Below the pieces are notes generated by a model. The model was not told the DNA's origin, did no database searches, and saw only the letters and a program-made list of their open reading frames with translations. A stretch of 64,000 nt of DNA from Capitulum mitella (taxonomy: Eukaryota > Arthropoda > Thecostraca > Pollicipedomorpha > Pollicipedidae). The stretch spans positions 24,617,398 to 24,681,397 of the forward strand of contig CP099841.1 of assembly GCA_030062745.1 (NCBI GenBank), written 5' to 3'. A program made the position numbers and the translations under genes. Each line of letters opens with the position of its first letter. Position 1 is the stretch's first letter. Of this stretch, positions 21,701-31,155 are shown piece after piece.

Positions 21701-22500
21701 TGTCTCTAATAGTTCAGCACTCAACACAGGTAGTGTTGGTGGACCTTGATGTTCAGCTGATCTTGCAAAGAACAAAATGGTCTCTAGGTAGAGCCCGTTT
21801 AAAATTTTACCAACTCGTTAAGGGAATATCAGACAGCTTGAATGTTTACCCTAACTTCGACTGGAAAGATGCTCCAAGTCCAAGAACGCATCAGTAAAGA
21901 TTTTGTGATGCCTTCAGCGAGATTTTGAAGATTTTATCGTCAGGGAAACGAGAACAGTTCGAGGGGTTCTGTTCATCAGAGGAATTCGCTTTACAGGGTC
22001 GTTGCCCGGATATTGCACATTGCGCTGTGAATACGCTCATCAAGGATAGTTCTTCGGCCATAAAACGATCCAGTCAGCCTACGTTGTCATGTCGTTTTCC
22101 ATGCAGAGGAAATCTGGTTTGAAAGTTTCGTCCTAGAGAGGCTTGAGGGCATTTTTACTTATCTAGCGACCCAAACTTCACGACAAAGCTTTGTCGGTCA
22201 TACGCCATTCACGTGCATTTTATTCATACAGCTTCTCGGTGTTTAACAGGAAACGTTTTGCTAGTGGTGCATACAAAATGATTGTTTTGGACTGCATTAA
22301 CTTTTCATTACAGTGCGGTGGAGTCGGGGGCCTGTCGCGCAGCCGATCCATCATAGGCGGGGGACAGTCTCAGGCGTGTCGGGCTATAGCTCTGGCAGAT
22401 GTTCCGTACGGAACAATCGCTTCCGGGCAGTCGGTTACAAAACATGCGGGGGGTGAACCTGTGCGATGAACTTACAATCCGAATGCGGAAAATAAACTTG
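18747..22500. other. Non-coding stretch
   Basis: No supported gene is seen. Several frames of 60-150 codons (for example 21200-21643 minus) have no recognisable domain. A perfect 14-bp palindrome, GTTCCGTACGGAAC, lies at 22401-22414. Confidence 0.3.
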
Positions 22501-23313
22501 TGTGATGTAATTACAATACAGGATGGCCCGGGTCAGGTTAATCGAAGTTAACCAAAGTGAAACGATGAACATCAAACATTGTCGTTTTCCTGCGGATGTA
22601 CGAGCATTTATCAGATCTTTATGGGGAGTTAACGTATAAAACGAATGTACTTATCCCATAGCACGTGACCTAAGCCTAGCCAGTCCAGGTTAACAGAGGT
22701 CAGGTATCGAAAGTGTTTTGTAAAGGTGCATGCAGGAATTCGGTGTGGGCTTTGACTGTACGATGAATGCAGATGCCCAAAAACATGGACAAGGTAGGTC
22801 AGGCCAGTTGGGGCTATCCAGGGTCACTTCGTGAAGATGCTAAATTCATTCTTGTTTCCTTCGATATGTACTCGAACAATCCCAGTCAGGTTTTGTGAAG
22901 ATCCATTTGGTAGACATCGGTTGACTTCGGGTGGCCTCAGATGACCTAGGTGTGTCGCTTGCCATTCGAATATATAAGTGTATCTTACCTTCCAGCTACC
23001 CACTAGGCTTTGCGATGTTTCACTTTGACAAAATACAGCATGTTCAAATGTTGACCTGAACTAGTCTTGACTGACCTGTACTACGTCAACCTCGCTTTTG
23101 GTATGTATGTTTATCACATGAACTAAGGTTGCGCAAAATTTGGTTTCAATCGGTTCAGTAAATCTGAAGAAAGGAAAGAACGCCACTTGTTCAACGCTTG
23201 AGCAATTTAACCTCAATCCATTTGACCTAGGTCATTTACTAATTTTCTGAGGGTTGTACGATCACTACGCATACTGTTTTCTCACAAGGTTTCGTTGCAG
23301 TCGGTTGAATAGA
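22500..23313. repeat. TGACC-rich repeat-like region before copy B
   Basis: The region is rich in TGACC/GGTCA words, such as GTGACCTAAGCC and TTTGACCTAGGTCA. A related segment recurs inside it: TTGGTTTCAATCGGTTCAG near 23140 and GGTTTCGTTGCAGTCGGTTG near 23288, about 150 bp apart. It looks like a decayed non-coding transposon or tandem unit. Copy B inserted at its right edge. Confidence 0.35.
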
Positions 23314-23317
23314 TTAA

Positions 23318-24524
23318 CCCTATTCCCGGCAGGGGGGGGGCGGAATCCGCCCCCCCTCGGGTTTTTTGCTTTCCAATTCTAGGCTTTTTAACGCAGCTTC
23401 ACAACACTTGGTGACTTTTCCCAGCTATTCTTTCTACGTGCTGTGACAAAATTTCAAAATTCTATTCTGCTCAGGGGCGGAGCCAGGCAACGTTTTTGGG
23501 AGGCACCTCATGACATTTTTGGCCATGTTGAGGGTAAAAGGAAAATGTTTGCCAAAAACAGAGTTTTAAAGCTAGAACTTAAAACTTTATACGGGTGTAT
23601 AGCTAAATAGTTGGGCAATTGCAGATATAATTTTGTTTATCTGAGGTTATTTTACAAGGTCAGGTCAAGGTGCAAAAGTCAAAATTTGTTTTTTCGCTAT
23701 AATTTCGGCGCCATTTTTTCAAATGCCAAACCCGGAATACATATGACGTAGAAGGGTGCCCTCTACTTGTGTACCAAGTTTCAGCTTGATATCGGGTCGG
23801 GTCACGGAGATATGACCTAAAATGTCAGTGCGCGTACCCTATACCGCAATAGCCAAAAAATGAAATTTTTGAAATAGAGTGAATTCAAATGATTGAAAAC
23901 GTTTACAGATAATATTAAATGCACACGAGATGATTACAAGTGACCTCAAGGTCACTGGAGGTCATTTAAGGTCAAAGGTCACAAGTTGATCTGAGAAACG
24001 TGTGACCGTGACAGTTCCCCCTTTTTCATATCCCTGGCACCGCCGATGCTAACATTATACAAACATTGTAATACGATTTGTACTTCTTTAGTATAACATG
24101 ACTAGCAGAAGCCAAAAAAAGGTGTTTGCCTCTTTTGTTCATTGAGTTGTTAGAAAACTAATCCTCCTATTTTTGAAACCCTGTGAACGCCCATGAATTT
24201 TCTCAAAATTTCAGATTTGCGGACCCATGGTAAAAGCCCTATCCATAATCTCTCGATTCATGCCAGTTTCATCGAAATCGGTCCATCAACAACGGAGTTA
24301 TAAGAAGTCCAAAAGTACCTCCCATTGTGACATTTTTGTCCCCCTGTATCCACAAATTTCAAAATTTTGAAAATTTCTTTTGATAAAAATGTAGTTGACG
24401 TCACGGCGAATCGATTGCCGTTTGTTGCGATAAAATCGGACAAGTAGTTCTCGAGATCTCGGGGGGGCCGAATCCACCCCCCTGCCGGGAATCGACCATA
24501 CCGTCTAGCCCTCCGGGAATAGGG
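23318..24524 (+). mobile_element. TTAA (piggyBac-like) non-autonomous element, copy B
   Basis: This 1207-bp copy has TTAA at 23314-23317 and 24525-24528. The left end is CCCTATTCCCGGCAGG, followed by a G-run and the palindromic CGGAATCCG flanked by G and C runs. The right end is CCGGGAATAGGG, with an inner CTGCCGGGAAT at 24482-24492, about 20 bp inside. The four-motif AGGTCA array is at 23949-23981. It is very similar to copies A and C along its whole length, so this family seems to have moved fairly recently. It has no coding capacity. Confidence 0.9.
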
Positions 24525-24528
24525 TTAA

Positions 24529-25229
24529 GGTACTGATGGAGGGGCAAAATATGTCCCCGTCCACCAGAGCGTGTTAATTCCAGATGGCCACCAGAACGCG
24601 TGTTAAACCGCACGAGTATATCCTTGTCAGCCTTTATAACGTTGTTAGTGTCAAAAAAGATGCTCGGCTATCACGGAAGAGAGCTATAATCAGCTACAAA
24701 TATCAAATAATTGTCAGCACTGAAATCAGTGACGAAAATTATCCCATAGCCGATCCGTAGCCATTTCATATCAGCTGGATCCGAGTACTGGAGATCCGAG
24801 AACTGGGTGATGTGACGGACCGGAGTCGTGCTAAGCAGAGTTTCTTGCATCGGACTTTGATCCCCTGCACCCGACCGCGCAGTTCCAAGTACTGACAGAT
24901 TTTGTGGCGAAAGTTCAACGTGCCGCTAACCGTGCGACCTGACCGCGCGGTAGTCAGCGTGACCAGTTCCCAGCTGACCCGAGGGCCAAACATCGAGCGC
25001 CGGGATAACCCGAACCTGTCTTGCCACGGACGGGGAGACCAGCGTTCCACCGAGTGAGCTACCGATCACGATCCGTACCGGTCATTTTGAGGTCGTATAG
25101 GCTCAGTATGCTGACATGAACTTGGAAAGACTATTGACCTTTATGTCACCACGCATGTCACCAAGCATTACTAACCCTATATGCCATCAAGCATGATAGC
25201 CCCGCGTAGAAAAATGATTCCATATCTCG
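24529..25229. other. Unresolved stretch
   Basis: A minus-strand frame at 24766-25050 lies downstream, on the same strand, of the possible retroelement fragment at 25230-25811. It could be part of the same decayed element, but I recognise no motif. Confidence 0.2.
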
Positions 25230-25811
25230 TCACACTCCTAAGAAAGAAGCCAAGGCGTGGCTCAAATCTAGGAAAACTGCTTGCAAACCCTTTAGAATGG
25301 CGCCATAACTTGGAAATCCAGCAAGACCTGGCACATGTCTGTCCCTGAAGCGGTCTGGCTTAGCAGCTCGGTAGGGAACGTAAGCATGTGGATGTCCAGA
25401 CACGGCAGCAGGTGGCCCTTCTATGATACCTCGTCTCTTCATGAGTGTTTATCTCGTCCGGTTCTCGCGAAATACCGTCCCTGACTCGCGAAGCTTCTCG
25501 TTCGTGGTGTGAGTCCCATGCAATCGACTGGAATCCTCTGAGTAATGTCGCCAGGCTTCCGAACAGTACAACAGAAACCTGAAACGTCTCAATGAGAGCG
25601 CTCCATCCCGGGCGCAAACGACGCAAGCGTTAGCACTTCTAACATAGCGTGAAAGGTATTGGCGCAGCCTCGATCGATTAACCTTTGCCATCTTCCATAG
25701 ACTGGGGTGTGACGTTTGACGCCCCACCTGTCCGTCTCGAGAACCAATGGCCCAATTCGGATGATTCAAACGGCAATTGATAGCGCCGGACTGCGCGGTC
25801 TTGTCAGACAT
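25230..25811 (-). pseudogene. Possible decayed non-LTR retroelement fragment
   Basis: Two minus-strand frames overlap here. One contains FRFLLYCSEAWRHYSED and the other ALIETFQVSVVL. Read together they resemble the LLYGSE(A/T)W segment found after the reverse transcriptase domain in many LINE elements, where the line of descent would cross a frameshift. Only this short stretch is suggestive. No YADD-type catalytic block is present in the window. Confidence 0.25.
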
Positions 25812-25979
25812 ACATTGTTTTATTTTAGGGCCGCCGATGACGTACAGATCAGCTCAAAAACTGAAAGTGACCTTTTCTCCAGGGTCACCTGATGGCAATG
25901 GGAAGCAGACCGAGACAGGATGGTAATTTGTCTCAGCAGGCTTGGTCTGCTATTCTAAGTGCTACCTGGCTCACGATCA

Positions 25980-26106
25980 TCGGAAGTCAAGGCCACAGGC
26001 TAAGTCAAATGTGACGTCCATGTTAACGGGACATGCCGTGCATGCTTCCTGGCTCATATGGCACCGAAATTCTGAAAAGACACTTTAAAAGAATTCTGAA
26101 CACACA
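25980..26106 (+). repeat. Family F repeat, part before copy C
   Basis: This is the left part of a family F copy that is interrupted by the 26111 element. It aligns with 15400-15525, including AAGTCAAGGCCACAGG and a shared GTTAACGGGACATGC-like block. Confidence 0.55.
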
Positions 26107-26110
26107 TTAA

Positions 26111-27318
26111 CCATATTCCCGGAGGGCTAGACCGTATGGCCGATTCCCGGCAGGGGGGGCGGATTCGGCCCCCCCCCCGAGATCTCGAGAACTACTTGTC
26201 CGATTTCATCGCAACAAACGGCAATCGATTTACCGTGACGTGAACTACATTTTTATCAAAAGAAATTTTCAAAATTTTGAAATTTGTGGATACAGGGGGG
26301 CAAAAATGTCAAAATGGGGGGTACTTTTTGACTTCTTATAACTCCGTTGTTTATGGACCGATTTCGATGAAACTGGCATCAATCGAGAGATTATAGATAG
26401 GGCTTTTACCATGGGTATGCAAATTTGAAATTTTGAGGAAATTCATGGGCGTTCACAGGGTTTCAAAAATAGGGGGATTAGTTTTCTAATAACGGAATGA
26501 ACAAAAGAGGCCAAAACACTTTTTTAGCTTCTGCTAGTCATGTTATGCTAAAGAAGTACAAATCGCATTACAATGTTTGTATAATGTTAGCATAGGCGGT
26601 GCCAGGGACATAAAAAAAGGGGGAACTGCCATGGTCACACGTTCTTCAGATCAACTTGTGACCTTTGACCTTAAATGACCTCCAGTGACCTTGGGGCTAC
26701 CTGGAATGATGTCGTGTGCATTCAATATTATCTGTAAACGTTTTTAATCGACTGAATTCACTCTATTCCAAAAAATTCATTTTTTGGCTTTTGCGATATA
26801 GGGTACGTGCACTGACATTTTAGGTCATAGCTCCGTGACCCGACATGATATCAAGCTGAAACTTGGTACACAAGTAGAGGGCATCTTTCTACGTCATATA
26901 TACTCCGAGTTTGGCATTTGAAAAAACGGCGCCGAAATTATTGCGAAAAGAAAATTTTCACTTTTGACTTTGACCTGACCTTGTAAAGTGACCTCAGATA
27001 AACAAAATTACATATGCACATTACCCAGCTATGTAGCTATACATTCATATAAAATTTTAAGTTCTATCTTAAAAACTCTGTTTTTGGCAGACATTTTCAT
27101 TTTACCCTCAACATGGCCAAAAATGACCTGAGGTGCCTTCCAAAAACGTTGCCTGGCTCCGCCCCTGAGCAAAATAGAATTTCGAAATTTTGTCACGGCG
27201 CGTAGAAGGAATAGCTAGGAAAATTCACCAAGTGTCGTGAAGCTGCGTTAAAAAGCCTGGAATTGGCAAGCAAAAAACCCGAGGGGGGGCGGATTCCACC
27301 CCCCTGCCGGGAATAGGG
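26111..27318 (-). mobile_element. TTAA (piggyBac-like) non-autonomous element, copy C
   Basis: This 1208-bp copy is inverted relative to A, B and D. TTAA lies at 26107-26110. The other flank reads TTAG (27319-27322), one change from TTAA. The ends are CCATATTCCCGG and CCGGGAATAGGG. The AGGTCA array appears as four TGACCT motifs at 26659-26691. It keeps an intact internal TTAA at 27069-27072, exactly the site where copy A inserted in copy E, and so serves as the empty-site reference. It has no coding capacity. Confidence 0.9.
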
Positions 27319-27322
27319 TTAG

Positions 27323-27565
27323 GGCTTGAAATGGCTCCGATTGCCGTGCACATGCAGTATTGCGACATTTCGTACTTAGATACTCGGAGTAATACAACAC
27401 ACACAACACACAAGTGCGTCAGTAGCCTCGACGGGAACCTCTGGACGAGCCAACAGGTCAGTTTGGCTCAGATTGCGCACTTTACCACCAAGATCAAACT
27501 GCAAAGAAATGCTGCATTGTTGCAGGAACCAACTGCGTAAGTTGTCCATGCAACATTCTCGTACT
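27323..27565 (+). repeat. Family F repeat, part after copy C
   Basis: This is the right part of the interrupted family F copy. It aligns with 15530-15850, including GAAATGGCTCC, GTGCACATGCA and the GAAATGCTGCATTGTTGCA block. Confidence 0.6.
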
Positions 27566-27702
27566 GACTGGGATATTTCGCCGTCTTCGACTGACTGCGT
27601 TTGACGCCACCTTTGATTAAATGGGATATTTCGTCCGATCGAATTATGCAGTATATATTATAGCCCATATGTATACAAGCAAAACACCAATATCAAGTTC
27701 AA

Positions 27703-28362
27703 CAAGTTCACACCAAGTTCAAGAGGATCTCCCGGGACCCGACAGGAGCTCGTAAAAAGAAATTGAACCGTATGATTGATGTAGCTAATGCTGACGCTCA
27801 TGGGATTTATTTTCCTGAATTAGTCGGAGAGTTTAAACCAGGATACCTTCGCGGTAACGTCAAGACTCATAAAAATGGAAATCCCGTCCGGCCCATCATC
27901 TCGCAAATCCCGACACCGGCGTACCAGCTGGCCAAGCAGCTCAGCACGCTGATCACACCGTACATCCCGACCGTAAATACGCTCAGATCTCCTGACGAGT
28001 TCGTAACGACACTGAAATCCAATGATCCACAATGCATTTTACCATCACTTAATGCTGAAAATCTGTTCACGAACGTTCCTGTCAAGGAGACCATTGACAT
28101 ACTACTGAAATACGTTTATGACAACAAAGATCTCCAGCCACCCAGGCTGCAGAGGATGACAATGAGGAACATGCTTGCCACATGCACAACCGAAACTCAG
28201 TTCAGATGTCCTGAAAGACAGCTCTACCAACGAACTGATGGCGTTGCGAGGGATTCTCCCCATGGAGTGCTTTTTGCGAATGCCTCTATGTGTCTTCTAG
28301 AGGAGATTGCTCTCCATGACGTTTCCAACAAGTCCTACACATACAAACGCTAGGTCGATGAC
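27703..28362 (+). pseudogene. Penelope-like reverse transcriptase, palm region
   Basis: Frame one carries the family blocks: GEFKPGYLRGNVKTHKNG near 27825-27880, RPIISQIPTPAYQLAKQL, then FTNVP at 28066-28080. The catalytic Asp normally found in the SLD(V/A)ES block is Asn here (codon 28051-28053). The next block reads DGVARDSPHGVLFA (28237-28278), where active relatives have AMGSPLG. At the YxDD motif the Tyr codon is TAG (28351-28353), followed by Val-Asp-Asp. These three lesions together show that the enzyme is inactive. Confidence 0.85.
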
Positions 28363-28966
28363 ATCTTCGTTGAGATCAAGGACGGAAACACCCTGAGGCA
28401 GCTGCAAACCCATGCACACGACTTCCGTTCTTCGCTTTCTTTACGAAGTGGGAACGGAAAAGCAGCTCCCTTTCTTCGACGTGAAATTAGATACAACGAA
28501 AGGATACCACGCAACGACAGCACATCAAAAGAAAACCAACAGTGGAAGGTGTCTAAATGGAAGAAACGAGTGTCCAGGGCGATACAAGACAGGAGTCATT
28601 GGAACCTACCTGAGAAGGGATCTGAACATCTGTAGCTCATGGAGCCTTCTACACAAGGAAGTACGGCACATGAAGTAAGTGCTCACAAACAAGTATTCTA
28701 CAAAGAACATTGATAAAGAAATACAAACAGCCTTTGACACATTCATGAGGCAGGACCATCAGAAGACCAAAACAGAAGGTAACAACGCCATCCATAAGTT
28801 GTTGTACACAAACCGAATGAATCCGGCGTACCGAGCAGAAGAAGTTGATGTGAAAGAAATCACCAAAAGAAATGCCATCCCGTGCGATGAAAAAGGACAA
28901 ATCCAACATATCATTTTACGCAAAAGCAATAAGCTAGACAATCTCGTATTGAAAAACAAAAAGTAG
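28363..28966 (+). pseudogene. Penelope-like reverse transcriptase, thumb and linker
   Basis: After a frame change the similarity continues in frame two, with RFLYEVGTEKQLPFFDVKLD, CLNGRNECPGRYKTGVIG and a CSSW segment. These are characteristic of the thumb region of this group. A TAA at 28676-28678 interrupts the frame, which then continues through YTNRMNPAYRAEE to TAG at 28964-28966. Confidence 0.8.
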
Positions 28967-28987
28967 GGACCACCCCTGAGAGCGACA

Positions 28988-29290
28988 GATGTAGTGCACA
29001 AAGTCACATGTCCACGCGAGGATTAAGCTTCAAACGAACTACATATGCCACATCGGTCACACGACAACCACTCCGTCAAGGAGACTGACATGCCATCTCC
29101 AGTCCGGAGCACCACAGGCCCGCACCAAAACAGCACACGGGAAAGTCCTGACAAGACAAGACTTAGTTGACAACACCACAGTGCTGGCCTACGAGCCGAA
29201 AAGGAAACGCCTGCAAAACATAGAAGCGCCCCTGATTCGTCAGGAACGACCTAAACACGCAGCAAGACTGTCAGGGAATACCTACCCTGT
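28988..29290 (+). pseudogene. Penelope-like GIY-YIG endonuclease remnant
   Basis: The domain starts with VVHKVTCPRED (28991-29023), the counterpart of the VVYK.TCP opening of this group, with His in place of the Tyr. A stop and a shift to frame three follow. The frame then reads IGHTTTTPSRRLTCHLQ, with His before Ile-Gly where Tyr is expected, but with the Arg kept. Further on, RQDLVDNTTVLAYEP and LQNIEAPLIRQERP keep the conserved Glu. Two catalytic tyrosines are lost, so nuclease function is not expected. Confidence 0.75.
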
Positions 29291-29653
29291 GCGACATCTT
29301 ACCAGGGCTAACACACTGGCCTTTTCTTTTTTTCGTCTTAGTGAGATAGAGAAAACTTTTATTCAGAAGAGCCTCTAATCGCAGCACATGTTTTGATAAG
29401 TGTATGCAGTTTAAAAACCCGAACTGACTGACTTCGCTACAAATGAACATTGTTTGAAAATGTCTGAAGGTAGAAGAGACGTTACAACATGAATATATTT
29501 AAATGACTGTCACTGGCGATTTAATTCGTGCCATAAATGAGCCTATCAAACAAAACATCCGAAGTCAAAGAAAAACCCCAAAAAGTTCATTAATGTTAAA
29601 TATGTGGTCATCTTTAACAACAAATGTCTAGCAGGACTGCTTCCAAAACTCTT

Positions 29654-29655
<2 letters not shown>

Positions 29656-29714
<59 letters not shown>

Positions 29715-29717
29715 TAT
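29656..29717. repeat. AT dinucleotide microsatellite
   Basis: This is a long uninterrupted TA repeat, followed by a few variant ATATAC and ATGCAC units. Confidence 0.95.
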
Positions 29718-29890
29718 GCACATATATACCTGTCTTTATGAAATCATTTTTGATGCGATAAACTCTGACAATGCACATACAGCGCTGAATAGGTGTTCCC
29801 ATTTCTGGTACGTCCTACCCGTACACTGCAAACATTATTATTGTCTTAAGCTGACCAGATCAAAGGTCAGAGGTCATTGAATCCCAAAGT

Positions 29891-31152
29891 TTAACACCCC
29901 CTGGCGGGAAACACTTTCTTTTGTGTCAGCCGCCATCAAAATGCCTTCGATCTTCCCTTTTTCCTTTGAATGTATCCTCTAAAATGTTAAAGTTCTAAAG
30001 AAATATCCTACCTAAGGTGACTTAGTATGGGGTCATGGGTGACACACATCGACCTCTCGCGTGGCCATGACATACAAAACCAGTTAACGTCGCCATGCGG
30101 AAGAATTTCAGCTGTTAGCTCGAGACGAAGTGAAACTGTGCGTTAAGTCGCAAAACATGGTTGTCTTTGTGACGGTAACTGACGTGACCGAGGATGACCT
30201 TGATCATCAAGTTTTGTGGGCTTGTGTCAAACTGCTGTCAAGAAAGCTACTGGAAGTGTTAACGCTCTGCGATCATTCATTTCGCAGATATTTAAAAAAG
30301 GCGCCAAATACATATCTTTTCCATCGTCACTCAGATACCGGGCGGTGGGCACGGCCGCAATGCACAAGCCTAATATTTGACGGGAACGCGTTTTTGCAAC
30401 GTCAATGGTTTTTATTTTGACGAACAAAAATAAGAGGGTTGGGACGGTACAGACTGTGCAGAAGGCATGCGTAAAAGTCTCATTATCCGTAGCCACAAAA
30501 GTGTGTTCGCACTAAAAAATGCATGATATTTCAAAAGATTAAATCAGGTCAGCTTCGGTCAAATGGAATTGGGTCATCCTTGGCAATTATATTAGTATAT
30601 TAGTGCTTCCGAATTACATATCACTAACAGTAAACATTTCATGACTGTAAACCAAAGAATTGTATTCGGTTGCGGATCTAACAATTTTGTATGAAGCGTG
30701 ACCTGACCCCAAGTCACGGATCAAAGGATACGATTACGTTTTCAAGTGACATGAAAGCACTAGGATGTAAATTCAAGCTTCAAAATCGCCGAAGCAGTTT
30801 CACAATCTCAGCGCGGGGGAGTTCAGCTGACCTAAGGTCGATAAAGTGGACATTTCAGAAAAAAAATCGATATTTCAAAATTGTTTCATTTGCCATGTTC
30901 TACCAAAATGTAGAGTTTCATGCCAAGCGATACATTTCACAAAATCTCACGCTTCTTTCATTTTTGGGGAACATGGTCTTGCTTGACCTGTTCCAGATCA
31001 ATCTGAGCTGACCCTGACTTTAAAAATTGACGACGACCGTAAAAATCATGTATGGAAAGATAACCGAAGTCCTGTATTTTTACTCTTTTTCTTTTACGGC
31101 TAGCCTCAGAAAACGGGACAACATTCCCATGAGCCTCGTGGCCCGGCAAAGG
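29891..31152 (+). mobile_element. Possible related TTAA element, low certainty
   Basis: The left boundary candidate is TTAA at 29891-29894, followed by CACCCCCTGGCGGG. The right boundary candidate is GGCCCGGCAAAGGTTA near 31140-31155, whose end matches the remnant ending at 3525. The body is TGACC-rich and of similar length to the main family. The two ends are only weakly inverted, and the right flank reads TTAC. No coding capacity is evident. Confidence 0.25.
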
Positions 31153-31155
31153 TTA

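Larger units (their letters stand above)
27700..29380 (+). mobile_element. Decayed Penelope-like retroelement
   Basis: The order of reverse transcriptase, linker and GIY-YIG endonuclease is that of Penelope-like elements. Coding similarity begins at about 27700 with a KFKRISRDPT-type segment, so the 5' part of the element is missing. The reading frame changes twice (between about 28363 and 28412, and at about 29015-29037) and has several stops. The element is therefore dead. No terminal repeats (the pLTR of this group) were recognised. Triplicated CAAGTTCA words occur at its 5' edge (27695-27722). Confidence 0.85.

Noticed and set aside
29614-29802. Tyr-Ile repeat frame
   Set aside because: It is a translation of the AT microsatellite.
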